A DNA stretch of 64,000 nt from Brotaphodocola faecis. GTDB lineage: Bacteria > Bacillota > Clostridia > Lachnospirales > Lachnospiraceae. A model generated the notes under the pieces. It was not told the origin of the DNA. It saw nothing but the letters and a program-made list of their open reading frames with translations, and did no database searches. The translations under genes were made by a program, and so were the position numbers. Location of the stretch: NCBI RefSeq assembly GCF_040096075.1, contig NZ_JBBMFJ010000010.1:31366-95365 (forward strand). Direction: 5' to 3'. Positions 1 through 8,472 of the stretch are shown in pieces (position 1 is the stretch's first letter; every line of letters begins with the position of its first letter).

Positions 1-270
1 ATTTTCTCTTGCGAAGTCGCGCATCTTCTTCTGGGACGCAGCAGTCTTCGGGCTGTCCGCCGGTACGTTGTGATCCACGATGAAGACCATCTTCTTCGGA
101 TCTGCAATGTGCGGATGCTTTAATTTGTTGTTGTACATGTCGACGGTCAGATGGGTGGTTCCGTCGTTGCTCATCATGCGGTCTAAGGTTACGGTATGGA
201 TATCTCCTGCCTTTACCTCCGGCACACCGGCTGCAAGGGCAATGATCTTTTCAGCGATTGTCATTCCCAT
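1..270 (-). CDS. leuC: Isopropylmalate dehydratase large subunit, N-terminal part (runs off the window)
   Basis: This is the first 90 codons of an aconitase-superfamily large subunit; the reading frame is still open at base 1. The start MGMTIAEKI and the stretch VFIVDHNVPADSPKTA match the N-terminus of LeuC/HacA-type dehydratases, which isomerise 2-isopropylmalate to 3-isopropylmalate with a [4Fe-4S] cluster. The cluster cysteines lie beyond the window. The start has an AGGAAG ribosome site inside the end of leuD, two bases away, so the two are co-translated. The order small subunit then large subunit is the reverse of the common leuCD order. A dimethylmalate or related dehydratase is possible; nearby ilvC and ilvN favour leucine synthesis. 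Confidence 0.85.
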   Translation of the reverse strand, partial: MGMTIAEKIIALAAGVPEVKAGDIHTVTLDRMMSNDGTTHLTVDMYNNKLKHPHIADPKKMVFIVDHNVPADSPKTAASQKKMRDFAREN

Positions 271-272
271 GA

Positions 273-755
273 TTATGCTTCCTCCTTGTTCAGTGATGCG
301 ATGAGTCCGCCCTGGCTTAAGATCTGCTGCATGTAAGCCGGCAGCCTGGTGCAGGAATAGGTCTTTCCGTTTGCCTTTGCAACACCCTCGGTAAGGGAGA
401 GGTCCATCTCATCTCCGGTGTTGACTGCGTCCGGCAGGTCCTTGCAGACAATAACCGGAAGGCCGATGTTGATGGCATTGCGGTAAAAGATGCGGGCAAA
501 GGATTTGGCAACCACAGCCTGAACGCCCAGTGCCTTTAAGACGCTCGGCGCCTGCTCTCTGGAAGATCCGCAGCCGAAGTTTTCGCCGCCTACAACATAA
601 TCACCCGGTTTTACTTTTTTCGGGAAATCCGGGTCCAAAGACTCAAATGTATGGTCCTTCATCTCATCGATGGTAGGAAGTAACAGATACTGGGATGCGA
701 TAATCTGATCCGTATCCAGGTCATTGTGAAATTTGAAAATTTTTCCGACTGACAT
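273..755 (-). CDS. leuD: Isopropylmalate dehydratase small subunit
   Basis: A 160-residue protein of the short LeuD/HacB class, carrying the swivelling domain that completes the active site of LeuC. It shows the family motifs HNDLDTDQI near the N-terminus and GGENFGCGSSREQAP in the middle, with Ser-Ser-Arg for substrate binding. The frame extends upstream to 827, but I start at 755 because a strong AGGAGG lies just before that ATG and the protein there begins like family members (MSVGKIFKF). It sits directly upstream of leuC with a two-base gap. LeuD is established; the exact substrate within the aconitase superfamily is inferred from context. Confidence 0.88.
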   Translation of the reverse strand: MSVGKIFKFHNDLDTDQIIASQYLLLPTIDEMKDHTFESLDPDFPKKVKPGDYVVGGENFGCGSSREQAPSVLKALGVQAVVAKSFARIFYRNAINIGLPVIVCKDLPDAVNTGDEMDLSLTEGVAKANGKTYSCTRLPAYMQQILSQGGLIASLNKEEA

Positions 756-880
756 AATGTCCTCCTGACAATTCTTTTTCTTGCCGCATGCGGTCATGAC
801 TGCTTTCCAGTTTTCGCATGCTGCCATTTTTTGTCGCTTATTGAATTATATCATCACTACTGGTATAATGACAATAGATA

Positions 881-894
881 ATACTCATATGTAT
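881..894. promoter_or_regulatory. Dyad in the leuD / LysR divergent region
   Basis: ATAC-N6-GTAT inverted repeat between the divergent leuD and LysR genes. LysR regulators usually bind short interrupted dyads near their own promoter, so this is the best operator candidate. The region also holds TATAAT-like stretches, but I could not assign one -35/-10 pair with confidence. Confidence 0.4.
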
Positions 895-938
895 CATAAC
901 ACTTGGTTATAAAATTTGATTGGGGGATCAGAACTTAC

Positions 939-1841
939 ATGGATCAGAACTTATCACAGTATCGTATCTTCTACGCCGTGGCCAAGGCCGGTAACATTTC
1001 CCGGGCCGCCAAGGAGCTCTACATCAGCCAGCCCGCCATCAGCAAATCCATCAGCAAGCTGGAGGACAGCTTAAACACTGTGCTTTTCACCCGCAACTCC
1101 CGCGGCGTGCAGCTCACCGATGAGGGGCAGGTGCTTTTTGAACACACCCGGGACGCCTTTGAGGAACTGGCCAAAGGCGAGCAGGAACTAAAGCGCATCC
1201 GGGAATTCAATATGGGCCACATCCGCATCGGCGTCAGCAACACCCTCTGCCGGTTCATCATGGTTAAATACCTGAAGGGATTTATTGAGCAGTATCCCCA
1301 TATCAAGATCACCATCGAAAGCCAGCCCACCACCCAGACTCTCTCCATGCTGGAGCAGCAGCGCATTGACATTGGCCTGGTAGTGGAACAGAAATCTGCC
1401 AAAAATATGGACTTCATCCCGGTCATGGACATCGAAGACATCTTCGTGGCAACCCCGAGTTATCTGGAAAACTTAAGGCTGCGGGAGGGCGCCGACACCG
1501 ATGTATTCCAGAGCGGCAACCTGATGCTGCTGGACAAAAGCAACATCACCCGACACTACATCGACGACTACATGGCTGTCAATGAGATTGTAGCCAATAA
1601 CCTCCTGGAGGTCACCACCATGGACCTGCTCATTGAGTTTGCCCGCATTGGCCTGGGCATCGGCTGTGTCATCAAGGAATTTGTCAAGGAAGATCTGGAT
1701 TCCGGGCGCCTGGTACAACTCAAACTGGATACACCGATCCACAAGCGCACGGTAGGATTTTTATGGCAGAACAGACGCACCTCCAAGGCGCTGGATACTT
1801 TCATCCGGTTCTGCAGGGAGCAGGACAGCCGGAATCTGTGA
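939..1841 (+). CDS. LysR-family transcriptional regulator
   Basis: A 300-residue regulator of normal LysR length. Residues about 5-65 form the winged helix-turn-helix (AVAKAGNISRAAKELYISQ, then PAISKSISKLE), followed by a LysR substrate-binding domain from about residue 90. I start at 939 (MDQNLSQYR) rather than the upstream 903 codon because the family starts a few residues before the helix-turn-helix and a GGGGGA site lies in front. It is divergent from leuD-leuC and separated by about 180 bases, the classic arrangement for a regulator of the neighbouring operon. Control of leuDC, and a branched-chain intermediate as effector, are inferences. Confidence 0.9.
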   Translation: MDQNLSQYRIFYAVAKAGNISRAAKELYISQPAISKSISKLEDSLNTVLFTRNSRGVQLTDEGQVLFEHTRDAFEELAKGEQELKRIREFNMGHIRIGVSNTLCRFIMVKYLKGFIEQYPHIKITIESQPTTQTLSMLEQQRIDIGLVVEQKSAKNMDFIPVMDIEDIFVATPSYLENLRLREGADTDVFQSGNLMLLDKSNITRHYIDDYMAVNEIVANNLLEVTTMDLLIEFARIGLGIGCVIKEFVKEDLDSGRLVQLKLDTPIHKRTVGFLWQNRRTSKALDTFIRFCREQDSRNL

Positions 1842-1892
1842 TCTGGCTAAGACAGCCGATACATCTGCAGCTCACTAGTACTAGTTTCACCG

Positions 1893-1934
1893 CAAAAAAG
1901 GGCTTCCGCACTCATGTACGGAAACCCTTTTATT
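1893..1934. terminator. Bidirectional terminator between LysR gene and ilvC
   Basis: A-run, stem AAAAGGGCTTCCG / CGGAAACCCTTTT with one mismatch and a 10-base loop, then a T-run. It sits between two convergent genes and has A/T tracts on both sides, so it can serve both strands. Confidence 0.85.
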
Positions 1935-1953
1935 ATGCCTCGAAAGATTCGAA

Positions 1954-2973
1954 TTAGTTGTTGATGAGCTTGCCGCTCTCGTCGTTCCAGCTGTACAGCT
2001 TACGGATCTCTGCGCCGACTTTCTCAGACGGATGCTCGGAAGCAAGCTTTCTCATAGCCTTGAAGTGAACCTGACGGCCTGCCGGGCTCATATCAAGCAG
2101 GAACTCTTTTGCGAAGGTACCATCCTGGATATCGGAAAGGATCTTCTTCATAGCCTTCTTGGTATCCTCGGTGATGATCTTCGGTCCGGTGATGTAATCA
2201 CCGTACTCAGCAGTGTTGGAGATGGAGTATCTCATGCCTGCGAAACCAGACTGGTAGATCAGGTCAACGATCAGCTTCATCTCGTGGATGCACTCGAAGT
2301 AAGCATTTCTCGGATCGTATCCAGCCTCAACCAGGGTCTCGAAACCAGCCTGCATCAGAGCGCAAACGCCGCCGCAAAGAACAGCCTGCTCACCGAAGAG
2401 GTCAGTCTCAGTCTCGGTACGGAAGGTGGTCTCCAGAAGGCCTGCTCTTGCGCCGCCGATACCAAGGCCGTATGCCAGAGCTTTCTCCAGAGCCTTACCG
2501 GTGTAATCCTGCTCTACAGCTACCAGACACGGAGTACCCTTGCCCTCCTGGTACTCGGAACGAACGGTGTGGCCCGGTGCCTTCGGAGCGATCATGGTAA
2601 CATCTACGTTTGCCGGCGGTTTGATGCAGCCGAAATGAATGTTGAAGCCGTGAGCGAACATTAACATATTGCCCTCTTCCAGGTTCGGCTCGATATCTTT
2701 CTTGTACATATCAGCCTGCAGCTCATCGTTGATCAGGATCATGATGATGTCTGCTTTCTTTGCAGCCTCTGCTGCGGTATATACTTTAAAGCCCTGTTCC
2801 TCAGCCTTTGCCCAGGACTTGCTGCCCTCGTACAGACCGATGATCACGTCACAACCGGACTCCTTTAAGTTTAATGCATGCGCATGTCCCTGGCTGCCGT
2901 AGCCAATGATAGCGATGGTCTTTCCGTCCAGTAAGGACAGGTTACAGTCTTCCTGATAATAAATCTTTGCCAT
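1954..2973 (-). CDS. ilvC: Ketol-acid reductoisomerase
   Basis: A 339-residue class I enzyme that converts acetolactate or acetohydroxybutyrate to the dihydroxy acid with NADPH and Mg2+. The Rossmann motif GYGSQGHAHALNLKESG is near residue 25, APKAPGHTVRSEY follows, and the C-terminal knotted domain has the ETDLFGEQ metal-binding stretch. I use 2973 (MAKIYYQED) because GAGGAAAAGAAG precedes it; the upstream Met codon has no such support. It follows ilvN on the same strand with about 140 bases between, so co-transcription from the ilvN promoter is plausible. No ilvB is in the window, so the catalytic subunit partner of ilvN is encoded elsewhere. Confidence 0.97.
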   Translation of the reverse strand: MAKIYYQEDCNLSLLDGKTIAIIGYGSQGHAHALNLKESGCDVIIGLYEGSKSWAKAEEQGFKVYTAAEAAKKADIIMILINDELQADMYKKDIEPNLEEGNMLMFAHGFNIHFGCIKPPANVDVTMIAPKAPGHTVRSEYQEGKGTPCLVAVEQDYTGKALEKALAYGLGIGGARAGLLETTFRTETETDLFGEQAVLCGGVCALMQAGFETLVEAGYDPRNAYFECIHEMKLIVDLIYQSGFAGMRYSISNTAEYGDYITGPKIITEDTKKAMKKILSDIQDGTFAKEFLLDMSPAGRQVHFKAMRKLASEHPSEKVGAEIRKLYSWNDESGKLINN

Positions 2974-3115
2974 CTTCTTTTCCTCCTCAAGAATCTTTAG
3001 ATTCATAGTTGTGTGGTAACCGGAAATCCCGGCTGCCTGTATGCTTCATGCGCCAGTGTGTTTCGACGACTCTCTGTCCGCCACTGAAAGGCCTGACGCT
3101 TAAAGTCCTTATGTA

Positions 3116-3616
3116 TTACGGAAGATACCGTACGTCGTCAGAGCCGCGGGATAAGCCGGTGAGTCCGGTTCTTGCAAGCTCCAGGATCTCGTAGTCTTCC
3201 AGCAGATTGATCAGCGCGTCAAGCTTTGACTGGTCGCCGGTCAGCATGACGGTCAGGGAATCCTTGCCTACATCCACGATGGTCGCGCGGAAAATGTCGG
3301 AAATGGCACTGACTGCCTGACGCTGGCTCGCGTTGGCCCGTACCTTTACCATGATCAGCTCCCGGTAAACGGAATGGCTCGGTTTTAATTCCTTGATGTC
3401 GCGGACATCCTCCAGTTTGCGGAGCTGCTTCTCAATCTGCTCTAAGATATTCTGATCGCCAAAGGCAACTACGGTCATTCTGGAATACCGCTCATCTGCA
3501 GTGACACCAACGGTCAGACTCTCGATGTTGTAGCCACGGCGGCTGAATAAGCCAGCAACACGGCTCAGTACACCTGATGTGTTGTCCACTAACAATGATA
3601 ACACGATTCTATCCAT
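3116..3616 (-). CDS. ilvN: Acetolactate synthase regulatory (small) subunit
   Basis: A 166-residue protein with an N-terminal ACT domain (LSLLVDNTSGVLSRVAGLFS, then RRGYNIESLTVG) that binds valine for feedback inhibition, and the C-terminal AHAS-small domain. Length is normal. The start at 3616 (MDRIVLS) has GGGAGAACACTT just upstream. The catalytic subunit gene ilvB, usually adjacent, is missing here, which is a little unusual. A strong promoter and a dyad lie just upstream, so this gene heads the ilvN-ilvC unit. Confidence 0.95.
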   Translation of the reverse strand: MDRIVLSLLVDNTSGVLSRVAGLFSRRGYNIESLTVGVTADERYSRMTVVAFGDQNILEQIEKQLRKLEDVRDIKELKPSHSVYRELIMVKVRANASQRQAVSAISDIFRATIVDVGKDSLTVMLTGDQSKLDALINLLEDYEILELARTGLTGLSRGSDDVRYLP

Positions 3617-3646
3617 AAGTGTTCTCCCTTCTGTCACGTTCTCTTT

Positions 3647-3705
3647 ATGATAACAATCCTGTTACTATTTGTCAACTATATAAAAGGAATGTGTACTATT
3701 CCTTT
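3647..3705 (-). promoter_or_regulatory. ilvN promoter with upstream dyad
   Basis: Reading the minus strand: -35 TTGACA (3670-3675), 17-base spacer, -10 TATCAT (3647-3652). Eight bases upstream of the -35 is an 8-base inverted repeat AAAGGAAT-N7-ATTCCTTT (3683-3705), a candidate operator for a branched-chain amino acid regulator. Confidence 0.75.
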
Positions 3706-3733
3706 CAGTTATGATGCACCTTGTTTTCTTTCC

Positions 3734-3753
3734 AAAAACGGGCAAATGTCCGT
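3734..3753 (-). terminator. Terminator of the hydroxy-acid dehydrogenase gene
   Basis: On the minus strand ACGGACATTTGCCCGT folds into a short stem followed by TTTT; it lies 15 bases after the stop codon at 3769. Confidence 0.55.
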
Positions 3754-3768
3754 ACTAAGAAGACAGTG

Positions 3769-4788
3769 TTAAAACTTCCGTACCATATCCCTGGTGATTT
3801 CAGCAAGGCTGTGGGCACCGCACATGGCCATGGTATCCTTTAACTGGCCGCCAATGCGGTTCACCAGTTCTGCCACGCCTTCCTCCGCGCCGCCATAGAC
3901 TGCCGTTACAAACGGGCGGGCAATCAGCACGCCGTCTGCTCCCAGTGCCAGCGCCTTAAAGACATCACTGCCATTACGGATGCCTCCGTCGACCAGGATT
4001 TTCATGGAGCCGCCTACAGCATCCGCGATCTCAGGAAGTACTTCCGCGGTAGCCGGGCACTGGTCCAGAACACGGCCGCCGTGGTTGGATACCACAATGG
4101 CTGCCGCTCCGGCCTTTTTCGCCTTTAACGCGCCCTTTGCCGTCATCACACCTTTTACGATAAACGGTACACCGGCTGCCTGAATGATCTCTGCCAGTTC
4201 CTCCACGGTCTTACTGCCGGCCGGCGGAGTCAGATTCTTTAAGAAGGGAAGACCTGCCGCGTCGATGTCCATGGCCACTGCAAAGGCCCCGGACTTTCTG
4301 ACCATCTCCATCTTTTCTGCCACGGTTTCCGCATTCCAGGGCTTTACGGTCGGAACTCCCATTCCCTTTGCCTTTCCGATGGCTGCGGTAGCCGCCCGCA
4401 TGACCTCCGGGTTCGTACCGTCTCCGGTAAAAGCCGCAATGCCGTTGTCCGCGCAGGCACGCACCAGAATATCATTATAAGCCGCGTCATCGTACTTATC
4501 TCCGTAATGAAGGTTGACTGCGCCCACCGGACCCGCAAAAACCGGATAGGCGAAGGTCTTTCCGAAAATTTCCAGACTGGTATCCACCGGACGATTCTCG
4601 CAGAGTGTATCCATCTGAACCCGGATTTCCCGCCATTTCTCGTAATTGCGGATGGCGGTATCTCCCTCACCCTTAGAGCCCGGTCCAGGCATGATATTTT
4701 TGCACGCACGGCCATTGCAGACCGGGCATCCTTTACAATACGGACCAAGACAGGTTCTTGCGTTGTTTAAAACTTCTTCCTGTGTCAT
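3769..4788 (-). CDS. FMN-dependent alpha-hydroxy-acid dehydrogenase/oxidase family protein
   Basis: A 339-residue TIM-barrel flavoprotein of the lactate oxidase / L-lactate dehydrogenase family, which oxidises an L-2-hydroxy acid to the 2-oxo acid. The signature VVSNHGGRVLDQ carries the catalytic histidine and substrate arginine near residue 235, and VDGGIRNGSDVFKALALGA is the FMN phosphate site. The N-terminus has a cysteine cluster (CLGPYCKGCPVCNGRAC) that classical lactate oxidases lack; clostridial relatives often have it, and metal or Fe-S binding is conceivable but not shown. A good GGAGGAG site precedes the start. It appears to be a single-gene unit. The substrate cannot be read from sequence. 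Confidence 0.85.
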   Translation of the reverse strand: MTQEEVLNNARTCLGPYCKGCPVCNGRACKNIMPGPGSKGEGDTAIRNYEKWREIRVQMDTLCENRPVDTSLEIFGKTFAYPVFAGPVGAVNLHYGDKYDDAAYNDILVRACADNGIAAFTGDGTNPEVMRAATAAIGKAKGMGVPTVKPWNAETVAEKMEMVRKSGAFAVAMDIDAAGLPFLKNLTPPAGSKTVEELAEIIQAAGVPFIVKGVMTAKGALKAKKAGAAAIVVSNHGGRVLDQCPATAEVLPEIADAVGGSMKILVDGGIRNGSDVFKALALGADGVLIARPFVTAVYGGAEEGVAELVNRIGGQLKDTMAMCGAHSLAEITRDMVRKF

Positions 4789-4879
4789 TCTACAAACTCC
4801 TCCTTATATAAAACCGAAAAGTTGCCGCGTTCCTGACAACTTCCCGGCTTTTTACATTGTTCCGGTGACGCTCCCGTGT

Positions 4880-5671
4880 TCAGCCAAGCGCCACATCCAG
4901 AATCATCATGATCAAAAATCCAACCGCAAAGCCCATAGTTCCCATATCAGAATGTTCCCCCTGGGCCGATTCCGGAATCAGTTCCTCCACCACTACATAG
5001 ATCATGGCTCCGGCGGCAAAGGCCAGCATGTAGGGGACGATGGGAATCAGAAATTTTGCGCACAGAATCGTGACCAGCGCTCCAATGGGTTCCACCACGC
5101 CGGACAATGTGCCCATGACAAAGGCACGAAACTTTGACTGGCCTTCGCTGTGCAGCGGCAGGGAGATGATGGCTCCCTCCGGAAAGTTCTGGATGGCTAT
5201 GCCGATGGTCAGGGCAAAGGCCCCGGCTACGGTGATGGGCGCGCTTCCGGTCAGAAGACCCGCAAACACCACGCCCACGGCCATGCCCTCCGGCAGGTTG
5301 TGCAGCGTCACCGCAAACACCAGCATTGTGGTTTTCTTTAAGTTGCTCTTCGGGCCCTCCGGCGTGTCGCTTCCCATATGAAGATGGGGAATCATTTTAT
5401 CTAAGACCCAGAGAAATACCATTCCAACCGAAAATCCCACCGCCGCCGGGATAAAGGCCAGTTTGCCCACGGATTCGCACATCTCCATGGCCGGGATCAG
5501 AAGTGACCACACCGAAGCGGCCACCATGATGCCGGACGCAAAGCCCAGAAGCATTTTCTGGATCACCGGTTTGATCTCATTCTTTACAAAAAATACACTT
5601 CCCGCTCCGATGGTAGTTCCCAGAAACGGGATCAGAATTCCAAATATAATGTGAAACAGCTCCTCTCGCAT
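4880..5671 (-). CDS. ZIP-family metal transporter
   Basis: A 263-residue membrane protein with about eight hydrophobic segments, the normal ZupT/ZIP size. The paired metal-binding helices are clear: TLHNLPEGMAVG and IQNFPEGAIISLPL, with H, E and N ligands in the conserved spacing. A hydrophilic, histidine-containing loop (HLHMGSD) lies between the third and fourth segments. The family imports Zn2+, Fe2+ or Mn2+ across the cytoplasmic membrane. The ribosome site is weak (GGGTGAT). No operon partner is obvious, since the gene upstream in the same direction (MATE, ending 5756) is 84 bases away. Confidence 0.92.
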   Translation of the reverse strand: MREELFHIIFGILIPFLGTTIGAGSVFFVKNEIKPVIQKMLLGFASGIMVAASVWSLLIPAMEMCESVGKLAFIPAAVGFSVGMVFLWVLDKMIPHLHMGSDTPEGPKSNLKKTTMLVFAVTLHNLPEGMAVGVVFAGLLTGSAPITVAGAFALTIGIAIQNFPEGAIISLPLHSEGQSKFRAFVMGTLSGVVEPIGALVTILCAKFLIPIVPYMLAFAAGAMIYVVVEELIPESAQGEHSDMGTMGFAVGFLIMMILDVALG

Positions 5672-5755
5672 GAGAGATCACCCTCTTTCCTTAGTAGTAT
5701 CTTATTCCGCAACAGGCTACATGCGATACTCTATGGGAATCGGATTGCTGTTTTT

Positions 5756-7123
5756 CTATGCCGCGGACACCTTCTTCGGATCCCCCACTACTTTCTGAAA
5801 CACAAGCAGAAACAGGATCGTGGAAAATACAGGCCCCGCGAAATCGGACACGGTTTCCGCGTAAAACACATTGGTGACGCCGGTCAGAAGCGGAATCAGC
5901 ACCACCGACGAAAAATAAATAAATTTCCGGAACAGAGAAAGCGTGATTGCCACCTTCGCAATGCCCATTCCGGTAAATCCGTCCACCACCGTATACTGAA
6001 TGGCCAGCGGGATCACGCCCAGAGTGGATACCCGGATTGCCCAGGCACTTAAGGCCACATACTCCTCATTTCGGGTGAATATCCGCACGAAAACCTCCGG
6101 AATGCACTGCGCCGCCAGAAACATGATGGTGTTGAACACCAGACAGCAGGTCACAATCCACCGCTCGGCCTTCCAGATCCGGTCCGGCCGTTTTGCTCCG
6201 TAGTTATACCCCAGAATTGTCTGGGTTCCCGAGGTAATGCCGCCAAGGGGCATGGTAATGATCAGCATAAAGCTCTGGACAATGGCCGCGCAGGTGAGGA
6301 TCGTATCGCCCTGCCCCGGGCCGCCCAGCCGCTGGATCACCATATTCTGGGAAATGATCAGCACATTATCCAGCGCAATGATGACAAAGGGGGAGAATCC
6401 CACTTTGGCCACCTGCAGCATCAGCTTTGGATCGTACCCATGAAACGTAATGCGGATCGGCGCTTTCTTTCCGAATAAGAACCGCAGCACATACAGGCAG
6501 GAACACATCTGCGACAGCACTGTGGCCAGCGCCGCGCCCCGCACATCCAGGTGCAGACCAAAGATGAAGATGGGATCCAGCACAATATTGGCCACCGCGC
6601 CGATCATGACAGCCTTCATGCCCACCTTTGCAAAGCCCTGGCAGATAATAAACTGGTTCATCCCCGTGGTCATCAGCGCGAAAAATGTGCCGCACAGGTA
6701 GATGGTCATGTAGGACAGCGCATAGGGGAAGGTTGTCTCTCCGGCACCGAACCACCAGAGCAGCTTTTCCCGCATGCCAAGCACACAGACGGTCAGAACC
6801 AGAGCCATGACCGTCAGCATCAGAAAACAGTTGGCAAGAATCTGCCTTGCTCCCTTTTCATTCTTCTGGCCCAGACGGATGCTCATAAGCGGCGCTCCGC
6901 CCACGCCTACTAAAATGGCAAAGGAGGAAACCAGAGTCACAATGGGGCCGCAGATGCCGACACCAGCCAGCGCCACCTCTCCGATTTTGGGGATATTTCC
7001 TATGTACATACGGTCTACGATGCTGTAAAACACGCTGACAAACTGTGCCAGCATGGATGGCAGTGCCAGGCGCAGGACCAGCCCCCGTATGTCATCGGTG
7101 TCTAAGTCATTTTCCAGCTTCAT
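5756..7123 (-). CDS. MATE-family efflux transporter
   Basis: A 455-residue integral membrane protein with 12 predicted segments. It matches the MATE/DinF fold, with internal two-fold similarity and the motif LPSMLAQFVSVFYSIVDRMY at the start of the first repeat. Members export cationic drugs or metabolites using Na+ or H+. Its start overlaps the stop of the EFR1 gene by four bases, so the two are translationally coupled. The substrate is unknown. Confidence 0.93.
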   Translation of the reverse strand: MKLENDLDTDDIRGLVLRLALPSMLAQFVSVFYSIVDRMYIGNIPKIGEVALAGVGICGPIVTLVSSFAILVGVGGAPLMSIRLGQKNEKGARQILANCFLMLTVMALVLTVCVLGMREKLLWWFGAGETTFPYALSYMTIYLCGTFFALMTTGMNQFIICQGFAKVGMKAVMIGAVANIVLDPIFIFGLHLDVRGAALATVLSQMCSCLYVLRFLFGKKAPIRITFHGYDPKLMLQVAKVGFSPFVIIALDNVLIISQNMVIQRLGGPGQGDTILTCAAIVQSFMLIITMPLGGITSGTQTILGYNYGAKRPDRIWKAERWIVTCCLVFNTIMFLAAQCIPEVFVRIFTRNEEYVALSAWAIRVSTLGVIPLAIQYTVVDGFTGMGIAKVAITLSLFRKFIYFSSVVLIPLLTGVTNVFYAETVSDFAGPVFSTILFLLVFQKVVGDPKKVSAA

Positions 7124-7908
7124 AGTATAAACTCGGCATCCTTTCTATCCGTGCAGACCCTCTTTAGCTTCTGGCGGATGGCAAGGGTCACCAGGGTGCC
7201 AAGCTTTCTTGCGTGTTTCGGGCAGAGCGCAATACAGCGCATGCAGGTGATGCAGGCCGTCTCGTCGGTCACCTTCGGGTCTGTCCGGGAAATTGCCTGG
7301 ACCGGACACTTGCGGATGCAGATGCCGCAGCCCTCACAGGCTGATGTGACGCTGATTTTTAACGGCAGTGTCGCGTATAGGCGGTACGGACGGTTTCCTT
7401 TGATGGAAAGCTCCGGAAGTTTTGTGCTTCCTGCTGTATGTTTCAGTTTCTCCTTCACCGCCTCCGCAAAGGCAGTCATCTCTTTTTTGTCTTTCTCATC
7501 CGGACGCCCGGTGCCATACACATGGGCAATGTTATGCTCTGTGACAACCGCCGCCGCGGCGGCCGGAAGAAAGCCCTGTTCCTTTAAGATGTCCGAAAGC
7601 TCTAACAGTGCGTCCTCGTAGGCACGGTTTCCATAGGTGACGATCAGCACCACCGGCGTGCGCTTCCCGTAGATCTTTTTCAGCCGCTCCCTTGCAGTCT
7701 CCGGCACCCGGCCGCCGTACACCGGCACACCAACCACCGCCAGTTCATGCTCGTTAAACGTATAATCCGGTCTGGATGAGATGGCATCGGTGAGATCCAG
7801 CCATCCGGCCTCTTTATCAGCCGCGATCCGCTCTGCGATCCACTCCGTCACCTGCTTTGTGGTGCCGGTGGGACTAAAGAAAATCCCGGTAATCTGTGAA
7901 ATATTCAT
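7120..7908 (-). CDS. EFR1-type flavodoxin/ferredoxin fusion protein
   Basis: A 262-residue protein with an N-terminal flavodoxin-like domain (GIFFSPTGTTKQVTEWIA, the FMN phosphate loop, residues about 8-25) and a C-terminal two-cluster ferredoxin domain with CEGCGICIRKCP near residue 195 and CITCMRCIALCP near residue 220. This is the arrangement of the EFR1 family found in anaerobes, probably a small cytoplasmic electron carrier. It overlaps the downstream MATE gene by four bases. The start at 7908 has CAGGAGAG in front. The physiological redox partner is unknown. Confidence 0.85.
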   Translation of the reverse strand: MNISQITGIFFSPTGTTKQVTEWIAERIAADKEAGWLDLTDAISSRPDYTFNEHELAVVGVPVYGGRVPETARERLKKIYGKRTPVVLIVTYGNRAYEDALLELSDILKEQGFLPAAAAAVVTEHNIAHVYGTGRPDEKDKKEMTAFAEAVKEKLKHTAGSTKLPELSIKGNRPYRLYATLPLKISVTSACEGCGICIRKCPVQAISRTDPKVTDETACITCMRCIALCPKHARKLGTLVTLAIRQKLKRVCTDRKDAEFIL

Positions 7909-7929
7909 ATGATAACTCTCCTGTTTCCT

Positions 7930-7945
7930 GTGAACCCCCGTTCAC
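7930..7945. promoter_or_regulatory. Dyad upstream of the EFR1-MATE operon
   Basis: Perfect inverted repeat GTGAAC-CCCC-GTTCAC, 22 bases before the EFR1 start and with no T-run on either side, so an operator fits better than a terminator. No regulator can be named. Confidence 0.4.
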
Positions 7946-7987
7946 ACTTCATTGTTTTTTCGCACGATTGTTTCCTGCCTCCCGGCA

Positions 7988-8308
7988 TCAATAATGCCCC
8001 GCCTCATGCTCCGCGTTCAGCCAGTCCACCGCCTCCCAGATTCCGTCTGTGGTAAACGGGAAATCCCGATGATGCTTCTTTTCATCCGGTGTCACCTCAA
8101 AGTTAAAGGGCTCCGGCCAGATGATGGCCCGGATCACGTTTTCCGTCTTCGCCGGTGTCTCCTCCGTGGCAGGCTCCAGCTCATTTTCATGTTTGATGAG
8201 CACGTAGCGCATGCCTTTGAAACTGCCGGTAAAGCGGCTCTTTTTCAAGAACGGGATGGAAATATCTCCATGCAGTTCAATCTTACTGGTTTCTATCTTC
8301 ACTGTCAA
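7988..8308 (-). CDS. Conserved hypothetical small protein with TTG start
   Basis: A 106-residue soluble protein that I do not recognise. It is rich in charged residues, starts with MTVKIETSKIELHG and ends with WLNAEHEAGHY; there is no signal peptide or membrane segment. The start codon is TTG, supported by a perfect AGGAGG five bases upstream; a GTG two codons later is an alternative. A unique feature is the aromatic, Pro-rich centre (IIWPEPFNFEV). It stands alone between the EFR1-MATE operon and the ModE-like gene, and is convergent with neither. No function is inferred. Confidence 0.7.
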   Translation of the reverse strand: MTVKIETSKIELHGDISIPFLKKSRFTGSFKGMRYVLIKHENELEPATEETPAKTENVIRAIIWPEPFNFEVTPDEKKHHRDFPFTTDGIWEAVDWLNAEHEAGHY

Positions 8309-8403
8309 TCGTTCCTCCTGTGGCTGCTCATGAACATTACCTCCACTGTAGCAGTTTTCCCCTCAGTTCACAAGTAGGAATTGTCTAAATGGGAAGAAAA
8401 AAT

Positions 8404-8432
8404 TTGCCTGCGGCTCTCTGCCATGTTATACT
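8404..8432 (+). promoter_or_regulatory. Promoter of the ModE-like gene
   Basis: -35 TTGCCT (8404-8409), 17-base spacer, -10 TATACT (8427-8432), about 40 bases before the start codon at 8473. Confidence 0.75.
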
Positions 8433-8472
8433 AATACACAGAATGAAAAACTGTATCAGAAAGGACACATCC

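Noticed and set aside
2974..3115. Possible T-box or leader peptide between ilvN and ilvC
   Set aside because: No specifier stem, T-box motif or run of branched-chain codons could be found.
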